Source: Dyella sp. RRB7 (lineage in GTDB: Bacteria > Pseudomonadota > Gammaproteobacteria > Xanthomonadales > Rhodanobacteraceae). Taken from it: 64,000 nt of DNA. The stretch covers positions 1 through 64,000 of the forward strand of contig NZ_JAKWJS010000003.1 of assembly GCF_022761115.1 (NCBI RefSeq), in the 5' to 3' direction. Below, piece after piece: positions 46,016 to 57,055 of the stretch (within the stretch, counting starts at the first letter, position 1; each line of letters starts with the position of its first letter). The notes beneath the pieces are model-generated. The model searched no databases. It had not been told where the DNA came from and worked only from the letters and a program-made list of their open reading frames with translations. A program made the position numbers and the translations under genes.

Positions 46016-48856
46016 GTGAGCACTAATCTGATCCGCGAGTTCTTCGAATCCTCCCAACTCGCCGGCGGCAACGCCGATTATGTCGAACAGCTCTATGAAT
46101 CCTGGTTGGCGGACCCCTTTTCGGTCCCCGCTGACTGGAACAAATATTTCGAGACTTTCAAAGGCCGCGAGTCGGGGGACGTACCCCACTCAGCGGCCAT
46201 TGCGCGTATAGAGGCCGCACAAAAGCAGCGCCGTAACGGCGTCGCCGCCGGCCCGATCGACGACGCCCACGCCCGCAAGCAGGCTGGCGTGCTGCGCATC
46301 CTCACCGCCTATCGCTCGCGCGGCCACCTGGCTGCCGACCTCGATCCGCTGGGCCTGGCCGAGAAGCTGCCCGCACCGGATCTGGAACCGGCCTTCCACG
46401 GCCTGAGCGATGCCGACCTGGACACCGAGTTCGATTGCGGCAACTTCGCCGGCGGCGGCCAGCGCATGAAGCTTCGTGACCTGATCGCGCGCCTGAAGAA
46501 GGTGTACACCAGCACCCTCGGCGTCGAGTTCATGCACATCAGCAACCATGAACAGCGCAACTGGATCTATACCCGCCTCGAACAGGCCAACGGCAATGCC
46601 GGCCTGGACAAGGCCGGCAAGCTGCGCATCCTGGCCGAGCTGACCGCGGCCGAGGGCCTGGAACGCTACCTGCACACCAAGTACGTCGGCCAGAAGCGCT
46701 TCTCGCTGGAAGGCGGCGACAGCCTGATCCCAATGGTGGACGACGTGGTCCGCGCCGCGGGCGACAACGGCATCAAGGAAGTGGTGATCGGCATGGCCCA
46801 TCGCGGCCGCCTCAACGTGCTGGTCAACATCCTGGGCAAGCCGCCGCGCACGCTGTTCAACGAGTTCGAAGGCAAGTTCGACCATCCGGACGATCCGGCC
46901 CACTCGGGCGACGTGAAGTACCACATGGGCTTCTCCGCCGACGTCAAGACGCCCAACGGCGGCACCCACGTCGCGCTGGCGTTCAACCCGTCGCACCTGG
47001 AAATCGTCAACCCGGTGGTGGCCGGTTCCGTGCACGCGCGCCAGACGCGCCGCCGCGACACCGAGCGCAAGCAGTCGCTGGCCGTGCTGGTGCACGGCGA
47101 CGCGGCGCTGGCCGGCCAGGGCGTGAACATGGAACTGTTCAACATGTCCCAGGCCCGCGGCTTCAAGATCGGCGGCAGCCTGCACATCGTGGTGAACAAC
47201 CAGGTGGGCTTCACCACCTCCAACCCGCAGGACGCCCGCTCCACGCTGTACTGCACCGACCTGGCAAAGATGGTCAACGCGCCGGTGTTCCACGTGAACG
47301 GCGACGACCCGGAAGCGGTGATCCAGGCCACCCGCCTGGCCTACGACTTCCGCAAGCAGTTCCGCAAGGACGTCGTGCTCGACCTGGTGTGCTACCGCCG
47401 CCATGGCCACAACGAGGCCGACGAGCCGGCAGCGACCCAGCCGGTGATGTACCAGATCATCCGCAAGCGCCCGACCACCCGCGACCTGTACGCGCAGCAG
47501 CTGGTGAAGGGCGGCGTCATCGCCGACGGCGACGCGCAGAAGATGTTCGACGATTACCGCGCGCGCCTGGAAGGCGGCGAGCCGATGACCGAGCTGACCA
47601 CCGCCCTGATCAAGGACATCGAGGTCGATTGGGACGTCTTCATCGGCGGCAAGCTGTCCACCCAGACCGATACCGGCGTGCCCAAGCAACGTCTGGTCGA
47701 GCTGGCCAACCAGATCCTCAAGTACCCCAAGGACCTGACCCTGCAGTCGCGCGTCGCCAAGATCTACGACGACCGCGCCAAGATGGCCAGCGGCGAGCAG
47801 CCCGGCGACTGGGGCTTCGCCGAGAACCTGGCCTACGCCACGCTCATCGATGAAAACTACAACCTGCGCCTGGTGGGCCAGGACTGCGGCCGCGGCACGT
47901 TCTTCCATCGCCACGCCGTGCTGCACGACCAGAACACCGGCTACACCTACATGCCGCTGGCCAATGTGCGCGACGGCGCCGACGTCGAGGTGATCGACTC
48001 GCTGCTCAGCGAAGAAGCAGTCATGGCGTTCGAGTACGGCAGCGCCACCACCGACCCCTACACCCTGCACATCTGGGAAGGCCAGTTCGGCGACTTCGCC
48101 AACGGTGCGCAGGTGGTGATCGACCAGTTCATCAGCTCGGGCGAAGCAAAGTGGAACCGCCTGTGCGGCCTGGCGCTGTTCCTGCCCCACGGCTATGAAG
48201 GCCAGGGTCCGGAGCATTCCTCGGCCCGCCTGGAGCGCTTCCTGCAGCTGTGCGCGCTGGACAACATGCAGGTCTGCGTGCCCACCACGCCGGCCCAGGC
48301 ATTCCACATGATCCGTCGCCAGATGGTGCGCCCGACGCGCAAGCCGCTGATCGTGATGACGCCCAAGTCGCTGCTGCGCCACAAGCTGGCCGTGTCCACC
48401 CTGGACGAACTGGCCACCGGCAGCTTCCAGCTGGTGATCCCGGAACATCGCGAGCTGGCCGCCAAGAAGGTCAAGCGCGTGGTGCTGTGCTCGGGCAAGG
48501 TCTACTACGACCTGCTCGAAGACGCCGAGAAGCGCGGCCTCACCGATGTCGCCATCGTGCGCGTGGAACAGCTGTATCCGTTCCCGCGCCCGCAAGTGGT
48601 CGCGGAGCTGGAGAAGTATCCGGCCGCCAAGGAAGTCATCTGGTGTCAGGAAGAACCGATGAACCAGGGCGCCTGGTTCCAGATCCGTCATCACCTGCAG
48701 GCCTGCGTGGGCAGCAAGCAGAGTCTCTCGTACGCGGGACGCGCTCGCTCGCCGGCACCGGCCGCCGGCCACCTCAATACCCATGTCGCCGAGCAGGCGG
48801 CGCTGGTCGAGCAGGCCTTGGTGGCACCGATCGGCACCGACCACGCGGCAGAATAA
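46016..48856 (+). CDS. sucA: 2-oxoglutarate dehydrogenase E1
   Basis: The 946-residue thiamine-diphosphate decarboxylase of the 2-oxoglutarate dehydrogenase complex in the citric acid cycle. Key parts: N-terminal E2-binding helix (EQLYESWLADPFSVPADW), active-site region GMAHRGRLNVL, the ThDP/Mg motif GDAALAGQGV...NNQVGFTTS and the C-terminal GYEGQGPEHSSARLERFLQL. The GTG at 46016 gives the standard MSTNLIREFFESS start; the preceding in-frame ATG would add nine residues not seen in the family. First gene of sucA-sucB-lpd. Confidence 0.96.
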   Translation: MSTNLIREFFESSQLAGGNADYVEQLYESWLADPFSVPADWNKYFETFKGRESGDVPHSAAIARIEAAQKQRRNGVAAGPIDDAHARKQAGVLRILTAYRSRGHLAADLDPLGLAEKLPAPDLEPAFHGLSDADLDTEFDCGNFAGGGQRMKLRDLIARLKKVYTSTLGVEFMHISNHEQRNWIYTRLEQANGNAGLDKAGKLRILAELTAAEGLERYLHTKYVGQKRFSLEGGDSLIPMVDDVVRAAGDNGIKEVVIGMAHRGRLNVLVNILGKPPRTLFNEFEGKFDHPDDPAHSGDVKYHMGFSADVKTPNGGTHVALAFNPSHLEIVNPVVAGSVHARQTRRRDTERKQSLAVLVHGDAALAGQGVNMELFNMSQARGFKIGGSLHIVVNNQVGFTTSNPQDARSTLYCTDLAKMVNAPVFHVNGDDPEAVIQATRLAYDFRKQFRKDVVLDLVCYRRHGHNEADEPAATQPVMYQIIRKRPTTRDLYAQQLVKGGVIADGDAQKMFDDYRARLEGGEPMTELTTALIKDIEVDWDVFIGGKLSTQTDTGVPKQRLVELANQILKYPKDLTLQSRVAKIYDDRAKMASGEQPGDWGFAENLAYATLIDENYNLRLVGQDCGRGTFFHRHAVLHDQNTGYTYMPLANVRDGADVEVIDSLLSEEAVMAFEYGSATTDPYTLHIWEGQFGDFANGAQVVIDQFISSGEAKWNRLCGLALFLPHGYEGQGPEHSSARLERFLQLCALDNMQVCVPTTPAQAFHMIRRQMVRPTRKPLIVMTPKSLLRHKLAVSTLDELATGSFQLVIPEHRELAAKKVKRVVLCSGKVYYDLLEDAEKRGLTDVAIVRVEQLYPFPRPQVVAELEKYPAAKEVIWCQEEPMNQGAWFQIRHHLQACVGSKQSLSYAGRARSPAPAAGHLNTHVAEQAALVEQALVAPIGTDHAAE

Positions 48857-48868
48857 AGACACTTGAGA

Positions 48869-49054
48869 GTGCGGCCATGGATGGCCGCTTTTTGACTCTG
48901 GCGTTCAAGGAAGAACGTACCGAAATGCTGGTGCAGCCATGGACGGCCGCTTTCTGACTTTGGCGTTCAAGGATGAGCGCACCAAAATACGAGTGCGGCC
49001 ATGGATCGCCGCTTTGATCTTAGCGCTCCGGGATGAGCGCCTCACCTAAGGGTT
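48869..49054 (+). repeat. Three tandem 62-bp hairpin repeats between sucA and sucB
   Basis: Units begin at 48869, 48931 and 48993. Units 1 and 2 agree at about 50 of 62 positions; unit 3 diverges after its first half. Each starts GTGCRGCCATGGA and can form a hairpin; in unit 1 the stem GCGGCCAT-GG-ATGGCCGC is perfect and followed by CTTTTTGAC, like a weak terminator. They fill the gap between the genes and may tune sucB relative to sucA. Confidence 0.85.
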
Positions 49055-49058
49055 ATTT

Positions 49059-50258
49059 ATGTCCATCGAAGTCAAAGTCCCCGTTCTGCCCGAGTCCGTC
49101 TCCGACGCCACCATCGCGACCTGGCACAAGAAAGCCGGCGACGCCGTGAAGCGCGACGAGAACCTGGTTGACCTCGAAACCGACAAGGTGGTGCTGGAAG
49201 TGCCCGCCCCGGTCGACGGCGTAATCAAGGAGCTGAAGTTCCAGACCGGCGACACCGTGACCAGCCAGCAGGTCATCGCAGTGATCGAGGAAGGCGCCGT
49301 AGCGGCCGCACCGGCTGCCGCCCCCGCCGCTGCCGCCCCGGCTCCGGCCGCTGCCGCCCCGGCCGCTCCGCAGGCAGCCGCGCACGGCAATGCCGACCTT
49401 TCGCCGGCCGGCCTGCGCGTGGCCACCGAGCAGCACATCGACGCCTCCAAGGTCGCCGGCACCGGCCGCGATGGCCGCGTGACCAAGGAAGACCTGGTCA
49501 ACTACGGCAAGGGTGGCAGCGCCGCCGCAGCACCGGCCGCCGCGCCGACGCCGGGCTCCCGTCCGGAAGAGCGCGTGCCGATGACGCGCATGCGCGCACG
49601 CATTGCCGAGCGCCTGATGCAGTCGAAGAACTCCATCGCCATGCTGACCTCGTTCAACGAGGTGAACCTGGCCGAAGTGGTGAAGATGCGCAAGACGCTG
49701 GGCGAGTCGTTCGAAAAGGCCAACGGCGTGAAGCTGGGCTTCATGAGCTTCTTCGTGAAGGCCGCCGCCGAAGCGCTGAAGCGCCACCCCGTGGTCAATG
49801 CCTCGGTCGACGGCAACGACATCATCTATCACGGCTACCAGGACATCTCGATCGCCGTGTCCACCGACAAGGGCCTGGTGACGCCGGTGCTGCGCGACGT
49901 GCAGGACAAGAGCTTCGCCGATATCGAGAAGGGCATCCTCGACTACGCCAAGAAGGCGCGCGACGGCAAGCTCGGCCTGGACGACCTGCAGGGCGGCACC
50001 TTCACCATCACCAACGGCGGCACCTTCGGCTCGCTGCTGTCGACCCCGATCGTCAACCCGCCGCAGAGCGCCATCCTGGGCATGCACGCCATCAAGGAGC
50101 GCGCCATCGTCGAGAACGGCCAGGTGATCGCCGCGCCGATGATGTACCTGGCGCTGAGCTACGACCACCGCATCATCGACGGCAAGGACGCGGTGCTGTT
50201 CCTGGTCGACATCAAGAACCAGCTTGAGAATCCGCAGCGCATGCTGCTCGGCATTTGA
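49059..50258 (+). CDS. sucB: Dihydrolipoyl succinyltransferase E2
   Basis: The 399-residue core of the 2-oxoglutarate dehydrogenase complex. One lipoyl domain with the modified lysine in [10 protein letters not shown], an Ala/Pro linker (about residues 78-108), the peripheral-subunit-binding domain ([20 protein letters not shown]), a second linker, and the catalytic domain ending in [16 protein letters not shown] (His and Asp of the active site). Single lipoyl domain and length are normal. Confidence 0.97.
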   Translation: MSIEVKVPVLPESVSDATIATWHKKAGDAVKRDENLVDLETDKVVLEVPAPVDGVIKELKFQTGDTVTSQQVIAVIEEGAVAAAPAAAPAAAAPAPAAAAPAAPQAAAHGNADLSPAGLRVATEQHIDASKVAGTGRDGRVTKEDLVNYGKGGSAAAAPAAAPTPGSRPEERVPMTRMRARIAERLMQSKNSIAMLTSFNEVNLAEVVKMRKTLGESFEKANGVKLGFMSFFVKAAAEALKRHPVVNASVDGNDIIYHGYQDISIAVSTDKGLVTPVLRDVQDKSFADIEKGILDYAKKARDGKLGLDDLQGGTFTITNGGTFGSLLSTPIVNPPQSAILGMHAIKERAIVENGQVIAAPMMYLALSYDHRIIDGKDAVLFLVDIKNQLENPQRMLLGI

Positions 50259-50262
50259 GCGC

Positions 50263-50288
50263 GCACGGATCGCCTCGGCGATCCGTGC
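50263..50288 (+). terminator. Strong stem-loop between sucB and lpd
   Basis: GCACGGATCGC-CTCG-GCGATCCGTGC, an 11-bp perfect stem 4 bases after the sucB stop. AAATAAG follows rather than T, so it probably protects the transcript 3' end or partly uncouples lpd rather than ending transcription. Confidence 0.6.
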
Positions 50289-50399
50289 AAATAAGCAACG
50301 AAGCTCTGGTGGCGAGACGTGCGACCCCCTCCACGCTCGCCGCACCACCAGATCCCCCGCTCCACCCCGCCGCGCTCCCTGGGTACGGCTGAAAGCTAA

Positions 50400-51833
<1,434 letters not shown>

Positions 51834-51847
51834 GGCGGGATGCCCTA

Positions 51848-51926
51848 GTCCCGTGCAGGCCATGGATGGCCGATGACACGGGACCCACGGCCCGCTCGTG
51901 GCGACATGAGCGGGCCGTTTGCTTTT
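51848..51926 (+). terminator. Double stem-loop and terminator after lpd
   Basis: GTCCCGTG (51848-51855) pairs with CACGGGAC (51877-51884) and encloses GGCCAT-GG-ATGGCC, the same core as in the repeats after sucA. Then ACGGCCCGCTC (51887-51897) pairs perfectly with GAGCGGGCCGT (51908-51918), followed by TTTGCTTTTG, a terminator for the suc operon. Confidence 0.8.
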
Positions 51927-51953
51927 GTGGCCGGGATCAACGCACCCTACCTA

Positions 51954-51984
51954 CCCGTCATTCCCGCGAAAGCGGGAATGACGG
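51954..51984. repeat. Dispersed hairpin repeat, copy 2
   Basis: CCGTCATTCCCGC-GAAA-GCGGGAATGACGG, identical in its 30-base hairpin to the copy at 36970-37001. It lies 29 bases before the LOG-family gene and downstream of the suc terminator. Confidence 0.9.
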
Positions 51985-52012
51985 ACTTTCCTCCACGCAC
52001 TACGACATTCCC

Positions 52013-52609
52013 ATGCCCCAACCCACCGCCCTCTGCGTCTATTGCGGCTCCAGCAACGGCAAGCATCCCGAATACACCGAACAGGCCCGTGCTTTTGGCG
52101 CGGAAATGGCACGGCGAGGCATCAAGCTGGTCTATGGCGGTGGCAACGTGGGCCTGATGGGCACGGTGGCCGACGCGGTGCTGGCGCATGGCGGCACGGC
52201 AATCGGGGTGATCCCGCGCCAGCTGGTCGAGCGCGAAGTGGCGCATCGCCAACTGAGCGAACTGGTGGTGGTGGACACCATGCACCAGCGCAAGACGCGC
52301 ATGTACGAGCTGTCCGATGCCTTCGTCGCCCTGCCCGGTGGCTTCGGCACCATGGATGAGATGTTCGAGATGCTCACCTGGGCCCAGCTGGGCCTGCACC
52401 GTTATCCCTGCGCTTTCCTCAATGTGCGCGGGTACTACGACCGCTTGCGCGATATGGTGGACCATATGGCCAACGAAGGTTTCATCACGCCAGGGCAGCG
52501 CGAGAGTGTATGGTTTGGCCAGGACATGACGAACCTGTTCGACTGGATGCCCACCTACCAAGGTGAGCGGGCATCGCATCTGGTCGACAAACGTATCGTC
52601 GACGCCTGA
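52013..52609 (+). CDS. LOG family nucleoside-5'-monophosphate phosphoribohydrolase
   Basis: A 198-residue Rossmann-like enzyme of the LOG (lysine-decarboxylase-like) family. The motif LPGGFGTMDEMFE contains PGGxGTxxE, and VYGGGNVGLMG binds the nucleotide phosphate. Such proteins release the base from cytokinin riboside monophosphate or AMP; despite common naming they are not lysine decarboxylases. The ATG at 52013 fits the family start (ALCVYCGSSNG). Its physiological substrate here is unknown. Confidence 0.9.
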   Translation: MPQPTALCVYCGSSNGKHPEYTEQARAFGAEMARRGIKLVYGGGNVGLMGTVADAVLAHGGTAIGVIPRQLVEREVAHRQLSELVVVDTMHQRKTRMYELSDAFVALPGGFGTMDEMFEMLTWAQLGLHRYPCAFLNVRGYYDRLRDMVDHMANEGFITPGQRESVWFGQDMTNLFDWMPTYQGERASHLVDKRIVDA

Positions 52610-52652
52610 TCCAAGCGCACGACGCCGTTGCATCAAGGAATAGGAATACCCC

Positions 52653-53660
52653 ATGACTTCCCCCTCAGCGTTCCGGGCTTTTCGCATCCACAACGACGAC
52701 GCCGGCTACCGTGGTGGCCTGGAGACGATCAGCGCCGACGCGCTGTCGCCGGGCGAGGTGCTGGTCCAGGTGGCGTATTCGTCGATCAACTTCAAGGATG
52801 CGCTGGCCGGTACCGGCAAGGGCAAGATCCTCCGCCAGTACCCGCTCAATGGCGGCATCGATGTCGCCGGCCACGTGGTGGCTTCCACCGACCCTGCTTT
52901 CAAGGAAGGCGATGCGGTGCTGTGCACCGGCAGCGGCCTTTCCGAAACGCGTGACGGTGGCTATGGCGAATACATCCGCCTGACGTCGAAGTGGACCATC
53001 CCGCTGCCGAAGGGCCTGAGCCTGCGCGAAAGCATGATCATCGGTACGGCCGGCTTTACGGCTGCGCTGGCCCTGCTGCGCATGCAGGACAACCGCCAGA
53101 CGCCGGCCATGGGGCCGCTCGCCGTCACCGGCGCCACCGGCGGCGTGGGCATGCTGGCCATCGATATCTTCACGCGCGCCGGCTATGCCGTGCATGCCAT
53201 CAGCGGCAAGGCTGCGCATTTCGACTTCCTACGCGATCTCGGCGCCGCCGAATGCCTCGACCGTCACCAGCTCGCTTTCAGTGGCAAGCCGATGGATTCG
53301 GCTCGCTTCGGTGGCGCCCTGGACAATGTCGGCGGTGCCATGCTCGCCGGCCTGCTGCCGCTGATCGCGCCCTACGGCAACGTCGCCATCTGCGGCAACG
53401 CGGGTGGCATCGGTCTCGAAACCACGGTGATGCCCTTCATTATTCGCGGAGCCAGCCTGCTGGGCATTGCCTCGGCCGGCACGGCGCGCGATATCCGCGA
53501 TCGCGTATGGGAACATCTCTCCAGCGACTGGAAGCCGCAACATCTTGAGCGTATTGCCACGCGGGAAGTCACCTTGGAGCAGTTGCCCGAGGTGTTCCAT
53601 CGCATGCTTGCCGGCGAATCCTTTGGTCGTACGCTGGTGCGCGTAGGTGCAGCACCCTGA
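52653..53660 (+). CDS. acuI: YhdH/AcuI-type NADPH-dependent acrylyl-CoA reductase
   Basis: A 335-residue zinc-free medium-chain oxidoreductase. N-terminal GroES-like part (VQVAYSSINFKDALAGTG) and a nucleotide-binding part with VTGATGGVGMLAIDIF. The pattern matches the YhdH/AcuI group that reduces acrylyl-CoA to propionyl-CoA or detoxifies acrylate-like compounds. The gene follows the LOG gene by 43 bases, possibly in one transcript. Confidence 0.88.
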   Translation: MTSPSAFRAFRIHNDDAGYRGGLETISADALSPGEVLVQVAYSSINFKDALAGTGKGKILRQYPLNGGIDVAGHVVASTDPAFKEGDAVLCTGSGLSETRDGGYGEYIRLTSKWTIPLPKGLSLRESMIIGTAGFTAALALLRMQDNRQTPAMGPLAVTGATGGVGMLAIDIFTRAGYAVHAISGKAAHFDFLRDLGAAECLDRHQLAFSGKPMDSARFGGALDNVGGAMLAGLLPLIAPYGNVAICGNAGGIGLETTVMPFIIRGASLLGIASAGTARDIRDRVWEHLSSDWKPQHLERIATREVTLEQLPEVFHRMLAGESFGRTLVRVGAAP

Positions 53661-53728
53661 TTGCTGCGCTTGGAAGCTCGGCACCAGCGTCTTAGAATCC
53701 ACGCAAACAACAAGGGGAATCTCACCTT

Positions 53729-54094
53729 ATGGCACGCATCCTGATCGTCGACGATTCGCCGTCGCAGTTGCTTGGCATCAAGCGTATCGTCGAGAAGCTC
53801 GGGCATGAGGCCCTGACCGCCGAAGACGGCGCAGCGGGCGTGGAAGCGGCCAGGCGTGAGCGTCCCGACCTGATCCTGATGGACGTGGTGATGCCCAATC
53901 TCAATGGTTTCCAGGCCACCCGCACGATCAGCAAGGATCCGGATACGTCGCATATCCCGGTCGTGCTGGTCACCACCAAGGACCAGGAAACCGACAAGGT
54001 GTGGGGCCTGCGCCAGGGCGCCAAGGCTTATGTCACCAAGCCGATCAAGGAAGAGGAACTGGTCACCACGCTCAAGGAGCTGTTGCCGGTCTGA
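53729..54094 (+). CDS. pilH: Single-domain response regulator, PilH-like
   Basis: A 121-residue CheY-type receiver with no output domain. Acidic pocket DD (VDDSPS), phosphoacceptor Asp in LILMDVVMPNLNG, switch Thr in VVLVTTKD and the Lys in AYVTKPIKEEEL. Sequence style (VDDSPSQLLGIKRIVEKLGH) is that of PilH/PilG regulators of twitching motility, but no other pil-chp gene is in the window, so the name rests on sequence alone. Confidence 0.75.
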   Translation: MARILIVDDSPSQLLGIKRIVEKLGHEALTAEDGAAGVEAARRERPDLILMDVVMPNLNGFQATRTISKDPDTSHIPVVLVTTKDQETDKVWGLRQGAKAYVTKPIKEEELVTTLKELLPV

Positions 54095-54114
54095 CCGGCC
54101 GGCGGCCTCCAAAC

Positions 54115-54146
54115 AAAAAACGGCGCCCTGGGGCGCCGTTTTTTTT
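54115..54146. terminator. Bidirectional intrinsic terminator
   Basis: AAAAAACGGCGCCC-TG-GGGCGCCGTTTTTTTT: the perfect stem with A-run and T-run serves both the PilH-like gene and the convergent cbpA gene. Confidence 0.95.
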
Positions 54147-54164
54147 GCCACCCGGATGGCTGGC

Positions 54165-55070
54165 TCAATGCCGGGGATCGTAGTCCGCAAATGCGTTGCG
54201 CAATGCCTCATAGGCAGCCCGCTGCGCCTCGGTGTCGGCTGACGGTGCCCGGATCGACAGCTCCACCAGCTGGTCACCCGGGTGCGCACCAGGCAGGCCA
54301 CGCCCCTTCAGGCGCAGCTTGCGCCCCGATTGCGAGCCCGCCGGTATACGCAGATCCACCGCACCCGCCAGGGTCGGCACCGGCACCGTCGCCCCGAGTG
54401 CGGCCTCCCACGGGGCGATAGGCAGCACGTGCAGCACATTGCGCCCATCCAGGCGGAAGCGTGCATCGTCGCGGATGCCCACCTCCAGCAACAGGTCGCC
54501 ATTGGGCGCACCGCCCATGCCGGCGTGCCCCTGGCCAGCCAGGCGGATCACCTGCCCCGGCTGGATGCCGGCCGGGATCTTCACCTCCAGCACGCGCTCG
54601 CCACCGCTGCTGTCCTGCAGGGCCAGTCGCGTACGGCCACCATCAAAAGCCGTCTGCAGATCGATCTGCACGTGGGCATGCACATCCCCGCCACGACGCG
54701 CGCGCGGCGCACCGCGCGGACCGGCGCCACCACCTGCCCGCCCGAACAGGCTCTCGAAGAAATCGCTGAAGTCGCCGCCGCCATCGCCACCGAAGTCGAA
54801 GCCGCGGTTCTGCTCCCAGCCCGGCGGTGGACGGAACTGCTCCCCGCCCCGGTAACCGCCAGCACGCAGCTCATCGTAGGCACGACGCTTTTCGGCATCG
54901 CGAAGCACTTCGTTCGCTTCGTTGATGGCCTTGAATTTCTCTTCCGCCCCGGCGTCCTTGTTCTTGTCCGGGTGATACTTGCGCGCCAGCTTGCGATAGG
55001 CGGCCTTGATCTCGGCCTCCGTCGCCTCCGGCTTGACGCCCAGGATCTCGTAATAGTCTTTGAATTCCAC
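54165..55070 (-). CDS. cbpA: DnaJ-class co-chaperone CbpA
   Basis: A 301-residue J-protein. J domain at residues 1-70 with HPD in YHPDKN, then a Gly/Phe-rich linker ([20 protein letters not shown]), and two C-terminal substrate-binding domains without the cysteine-rich zinc region of DnaJ. This is the CbpA layout; it stimulates DnaK ATPase. The start is GTG at 55070 with GGGGAG six bases upstream; an in-frame GTG two codons earlier is also possible. Divergent from the peroxiredoxin gene. Confidence 0.92.
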   Translation of the reverse strand: MEFKDYYEILGVKPEATEAEIKAAYRKLARKYHPDKNKDAGAEEKFKAINEANEVLRDAEKRRAYDELRAGGYRGGEQFRPPPGWEQNRGFDFGGDGGGDFSDFFESLFGRAGGGAGPRGAPRARRGGDVHAHVQIDLQTAFDGGRTRLALQDSSGGERVLEVKIPAGIQPGQVIRLAGQGHAGMGGAPNGDLLLEVGIRDDARFRLDGRNVLHVLPIAPWEAALGATVPVPTLAGAVDLRIPAGSQSGRKLRLKGRGLPGAHPGDQLVELSIRAPSADTEAQRAAYEALRNAFADYDPRH

Positions 55071-55301
55071 TGCCACTCCCCGGCGAAACGCCAGCCGACT
55101 CGGCTCTGCGGAGATCATCGTTCCCCACTGACCGGCCCGCAAGGCAGGGCTCGCCCAATTCTTCGATATAGGTGATGCATGGCGATATCTCGCCACCCTC
55201 TGTATCGCGAAGTGGGTGCGAAAACGGCGTGATTCAAGGCGACAAGCGCTTCGGCTGGCGCTAGCATCCGTTTCCCTTCCTCATTCCACAGGCGTCCCGC
55301 C

Positions 55302-55781
55302 ATGAGCATCCAGGTCGGCCAGACCGTACCCGACGTCGAGATCCGCACCATTGGTGCCGAGATCGAACAAACCCAGACCGGTCCGTTGTTCGCCGGCCGC
55401 AAGGTGGTGATGTTCGCCGTGCCCGGCGCCTTCACCCCGACCTGCTCCAACCGCCACCTGCCGGGCTACGTGAAGCACTTCGCCGAATTCCAGGCGCGCG
55501 GCATCGAGGTGATGTGCCTGGCGGTCAATGACGCCTATGTGATGCAGGCATGGGCCGCCTCCCAACAGGTACCACCCCAGCTGCTGATGCTTGCCGACGG
55601 CAATGGCAGCTTCACCCGCGCCCTGGGCCTGGAACTCGATGGCAGTGCCTATGGCATGGGCCTGCGGGCCAAGCGCTTTGCGCTGTACGCGGAAGATGGC
55701 GTGGTGAAACTACTGCAGGTCGAGGCACCCGGCGAATTCCGCGTGTCGACGGCCGAAGCGATGCTGGAAGCTATTGGGTAA
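55302..55781 (+). CDS. Prx5-type peroxiredoxin
   Basis: A 159-residue thiol peroxidase. The peroxidatic cysteine lies in PGAFTPTCSNRHLPGY; the only other cysteine (VMCLAVND) sits on the central strand. Reducing partner unknown. Its TAA overlaps the ATG of the Nudix gene (TAATG), so the two are coupled. Confidence 0.92.
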   Translation: MSIQVGQTVPDVEIRTIGAEIEQTQTGPLFAGRKVVMFAVPGAFTPTCSNRHLPGYVKHFAEFQARGIEVMCLAVNDAYVMQAWAASQQVPPQLLMLADGNGSFTRALGLELDGSAYGMGLRAKRFALYAEDGVVKLLQVEAPGEFRVSTAEAMLEAIG

Positions 55782-56287
55782 TGCCGAGCAAGGGCCTGCC
55801 TCCAAGCAGCGGAGAGCAAAAAGCGGAGCGCACACGCAAACGCCACACCCTTAGTGTCAGCGTCTTCGTGATCGTGCGCGATGCTCAACAGATCCTGCTA
55901 CTGCGTCGCGCACAGACCGGCTGGAAAGACGGCTATTTGAGCCTGCCTGCTGGAGCCCACGATGGCGAAGAAACGCTGGAGCAGGCTGCGGTACGCGAGC
56001 TTCGCGAAGAAACGGGCCTGCATGCGCAATCGGAGGATCTGCGGCTCGTCCATCTTCTGCATTGCAAGACCGGCGATAGCGGCAACGAGTGGCTGGGCGC
56101 ATTCTTTCTTGCCGAGCACTGGCACGGCGTACCTGTGCTAAGCGAGCCGGACAAGCACGATCAGCTCGGCTGGCATCCCCTGGATGACTTGCCGGAAGAG
56201 CTGCTCGCCTACACTCGGCAAGGCCTCGAACAAGGCCTGCAAGGCATACCGTTCTCGACCTTTGGCTGGTCGGACACTCATCGCTAA
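55781..56287 (+). CDS. Nudix hydrolase
   Basis: A 168-residue pyrophosphohydrolase with a full Nudix box, GAHDGEETLEQAAVRELREE followed by TGL (G-x5-E-x7-REL-x-EE-x-G). Substrate cannot be told. The start overlaps the peroxiredoxin stop; a short basic N-terminus (GEQKAERTRKRH) precedes the fold. Coupling to a peroxidase gene suggests clearing oxidised nucleotides, which is inference. Confidence 0.9.
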   Translation: MPSKGLPPSSGEQKAERTRKRHTLSVSVFVIVRDAQQILLLRRAQTGWKDGYLSLPAGAHDGEETLEQAAVRELREETGLHAQSEDLRLVHLLHCKTGDSGNEWLGAFFLAEHWHGVPVLSEPDKHDQLGWHPLDDLPEELLAYTRQGLEQGLQGIPFSTFGWSDTHR

Positions 56288-56454
56288 GCGCTCCGGCAAT
56301 CCCCCCGCAAGCTATGCATGCATCGAACTACATACATGCACCTTTCTCGCGCGTAAAAGTGCCACGTCACCAGAGCAGTAAAGCACCTGCACTTGCTGAC
56401 AAGAAGCCCGCGCAAAGGCTTCCGCCTTCCTCTACGTTATCGCGAGGACCGTTT

Positions 56455-56996
56455 ATGAAGAAGATACTTCTTGCAATCGCTGGACTGATGTCCGCGTTGT
56501 GGGCATTCAATGCCTCGGCAGCCTCATATGCCTATGTATGCAATGCATGCTCGACTTCTCAAACTCGGGACATGGTGCTTGGATCGCGAACAGGCGACTA
56601 TTTCGTATACGACATGATTAATCGAAAGATCACACATTGGGCTGTCGGCACAGGCAAGGATATCGATCACTTACCGATCTCGCAGGTTGCCATCACTCCG
56701 GCCGTCCAGAATCAATTCGATCATGTGCAGGCACTGTTTGACGTTTCACGAACGCTGGAAATCAATGTTGCGTTCACTATGCCGCCCATGCCGAAAATAA
56801 CCTCAATCAGCACCATGCGTGACAACACCATCGACTAGTCGATAGCGCCGCCCTCGGACAGGCGCAGAATTTCCGCAACATCGGCTTACCCGTAGGCGTG
56901 CCAGTTTTTCGCAACGGTTCCAATTGGACCGTAGCCTGCGTTCGGGTTGGGGGACCTAGCGGCACGGTCAGCTGTACCGCCTCGCCGACCATGTGA
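56455..56996 (+). pseudogene. Small secreted protein gene with a frameshift
   Basis: The ATG at 56455 opens a 127-residue protein with a clear signal peptide (KKILLAIAGLMSALWAFNAS), Cys pair CNACS and no known domain, ending at TAG 56836-56838. The next frame continues with good coding character from GTC at 56838 to TGA at 56994-56996 (52 codons, including NFRNIGLPVGVPVFRNGSNW and Cys-containing VACVRVGG). Restoring one base near 56837 joins both parts into about 180 residues. Either the gene is broken or the base call is wrong. Base composition is lower in GC than that of neighbours. Not recognised. Confidence 0.65.
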
Positions 56997-57055
56997 GGAT
57001 TACTAAAGCCAGCTGCCATCTTGGAGTTGGCTTCCCTCAATTCGGGAGATAGCCC

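Noticed and set aside
46190-48862. Long minus-strand open frame opposite sucA
   Set aside because: Composition artefact of high GC; SucA motifs occupy the whole plus strand.
48869-49054. Reading the 62-bp repeats as a CRISPR array
   Set aside because: Units are directly adjacent with no unique spacers, and no cas gene is nearby.
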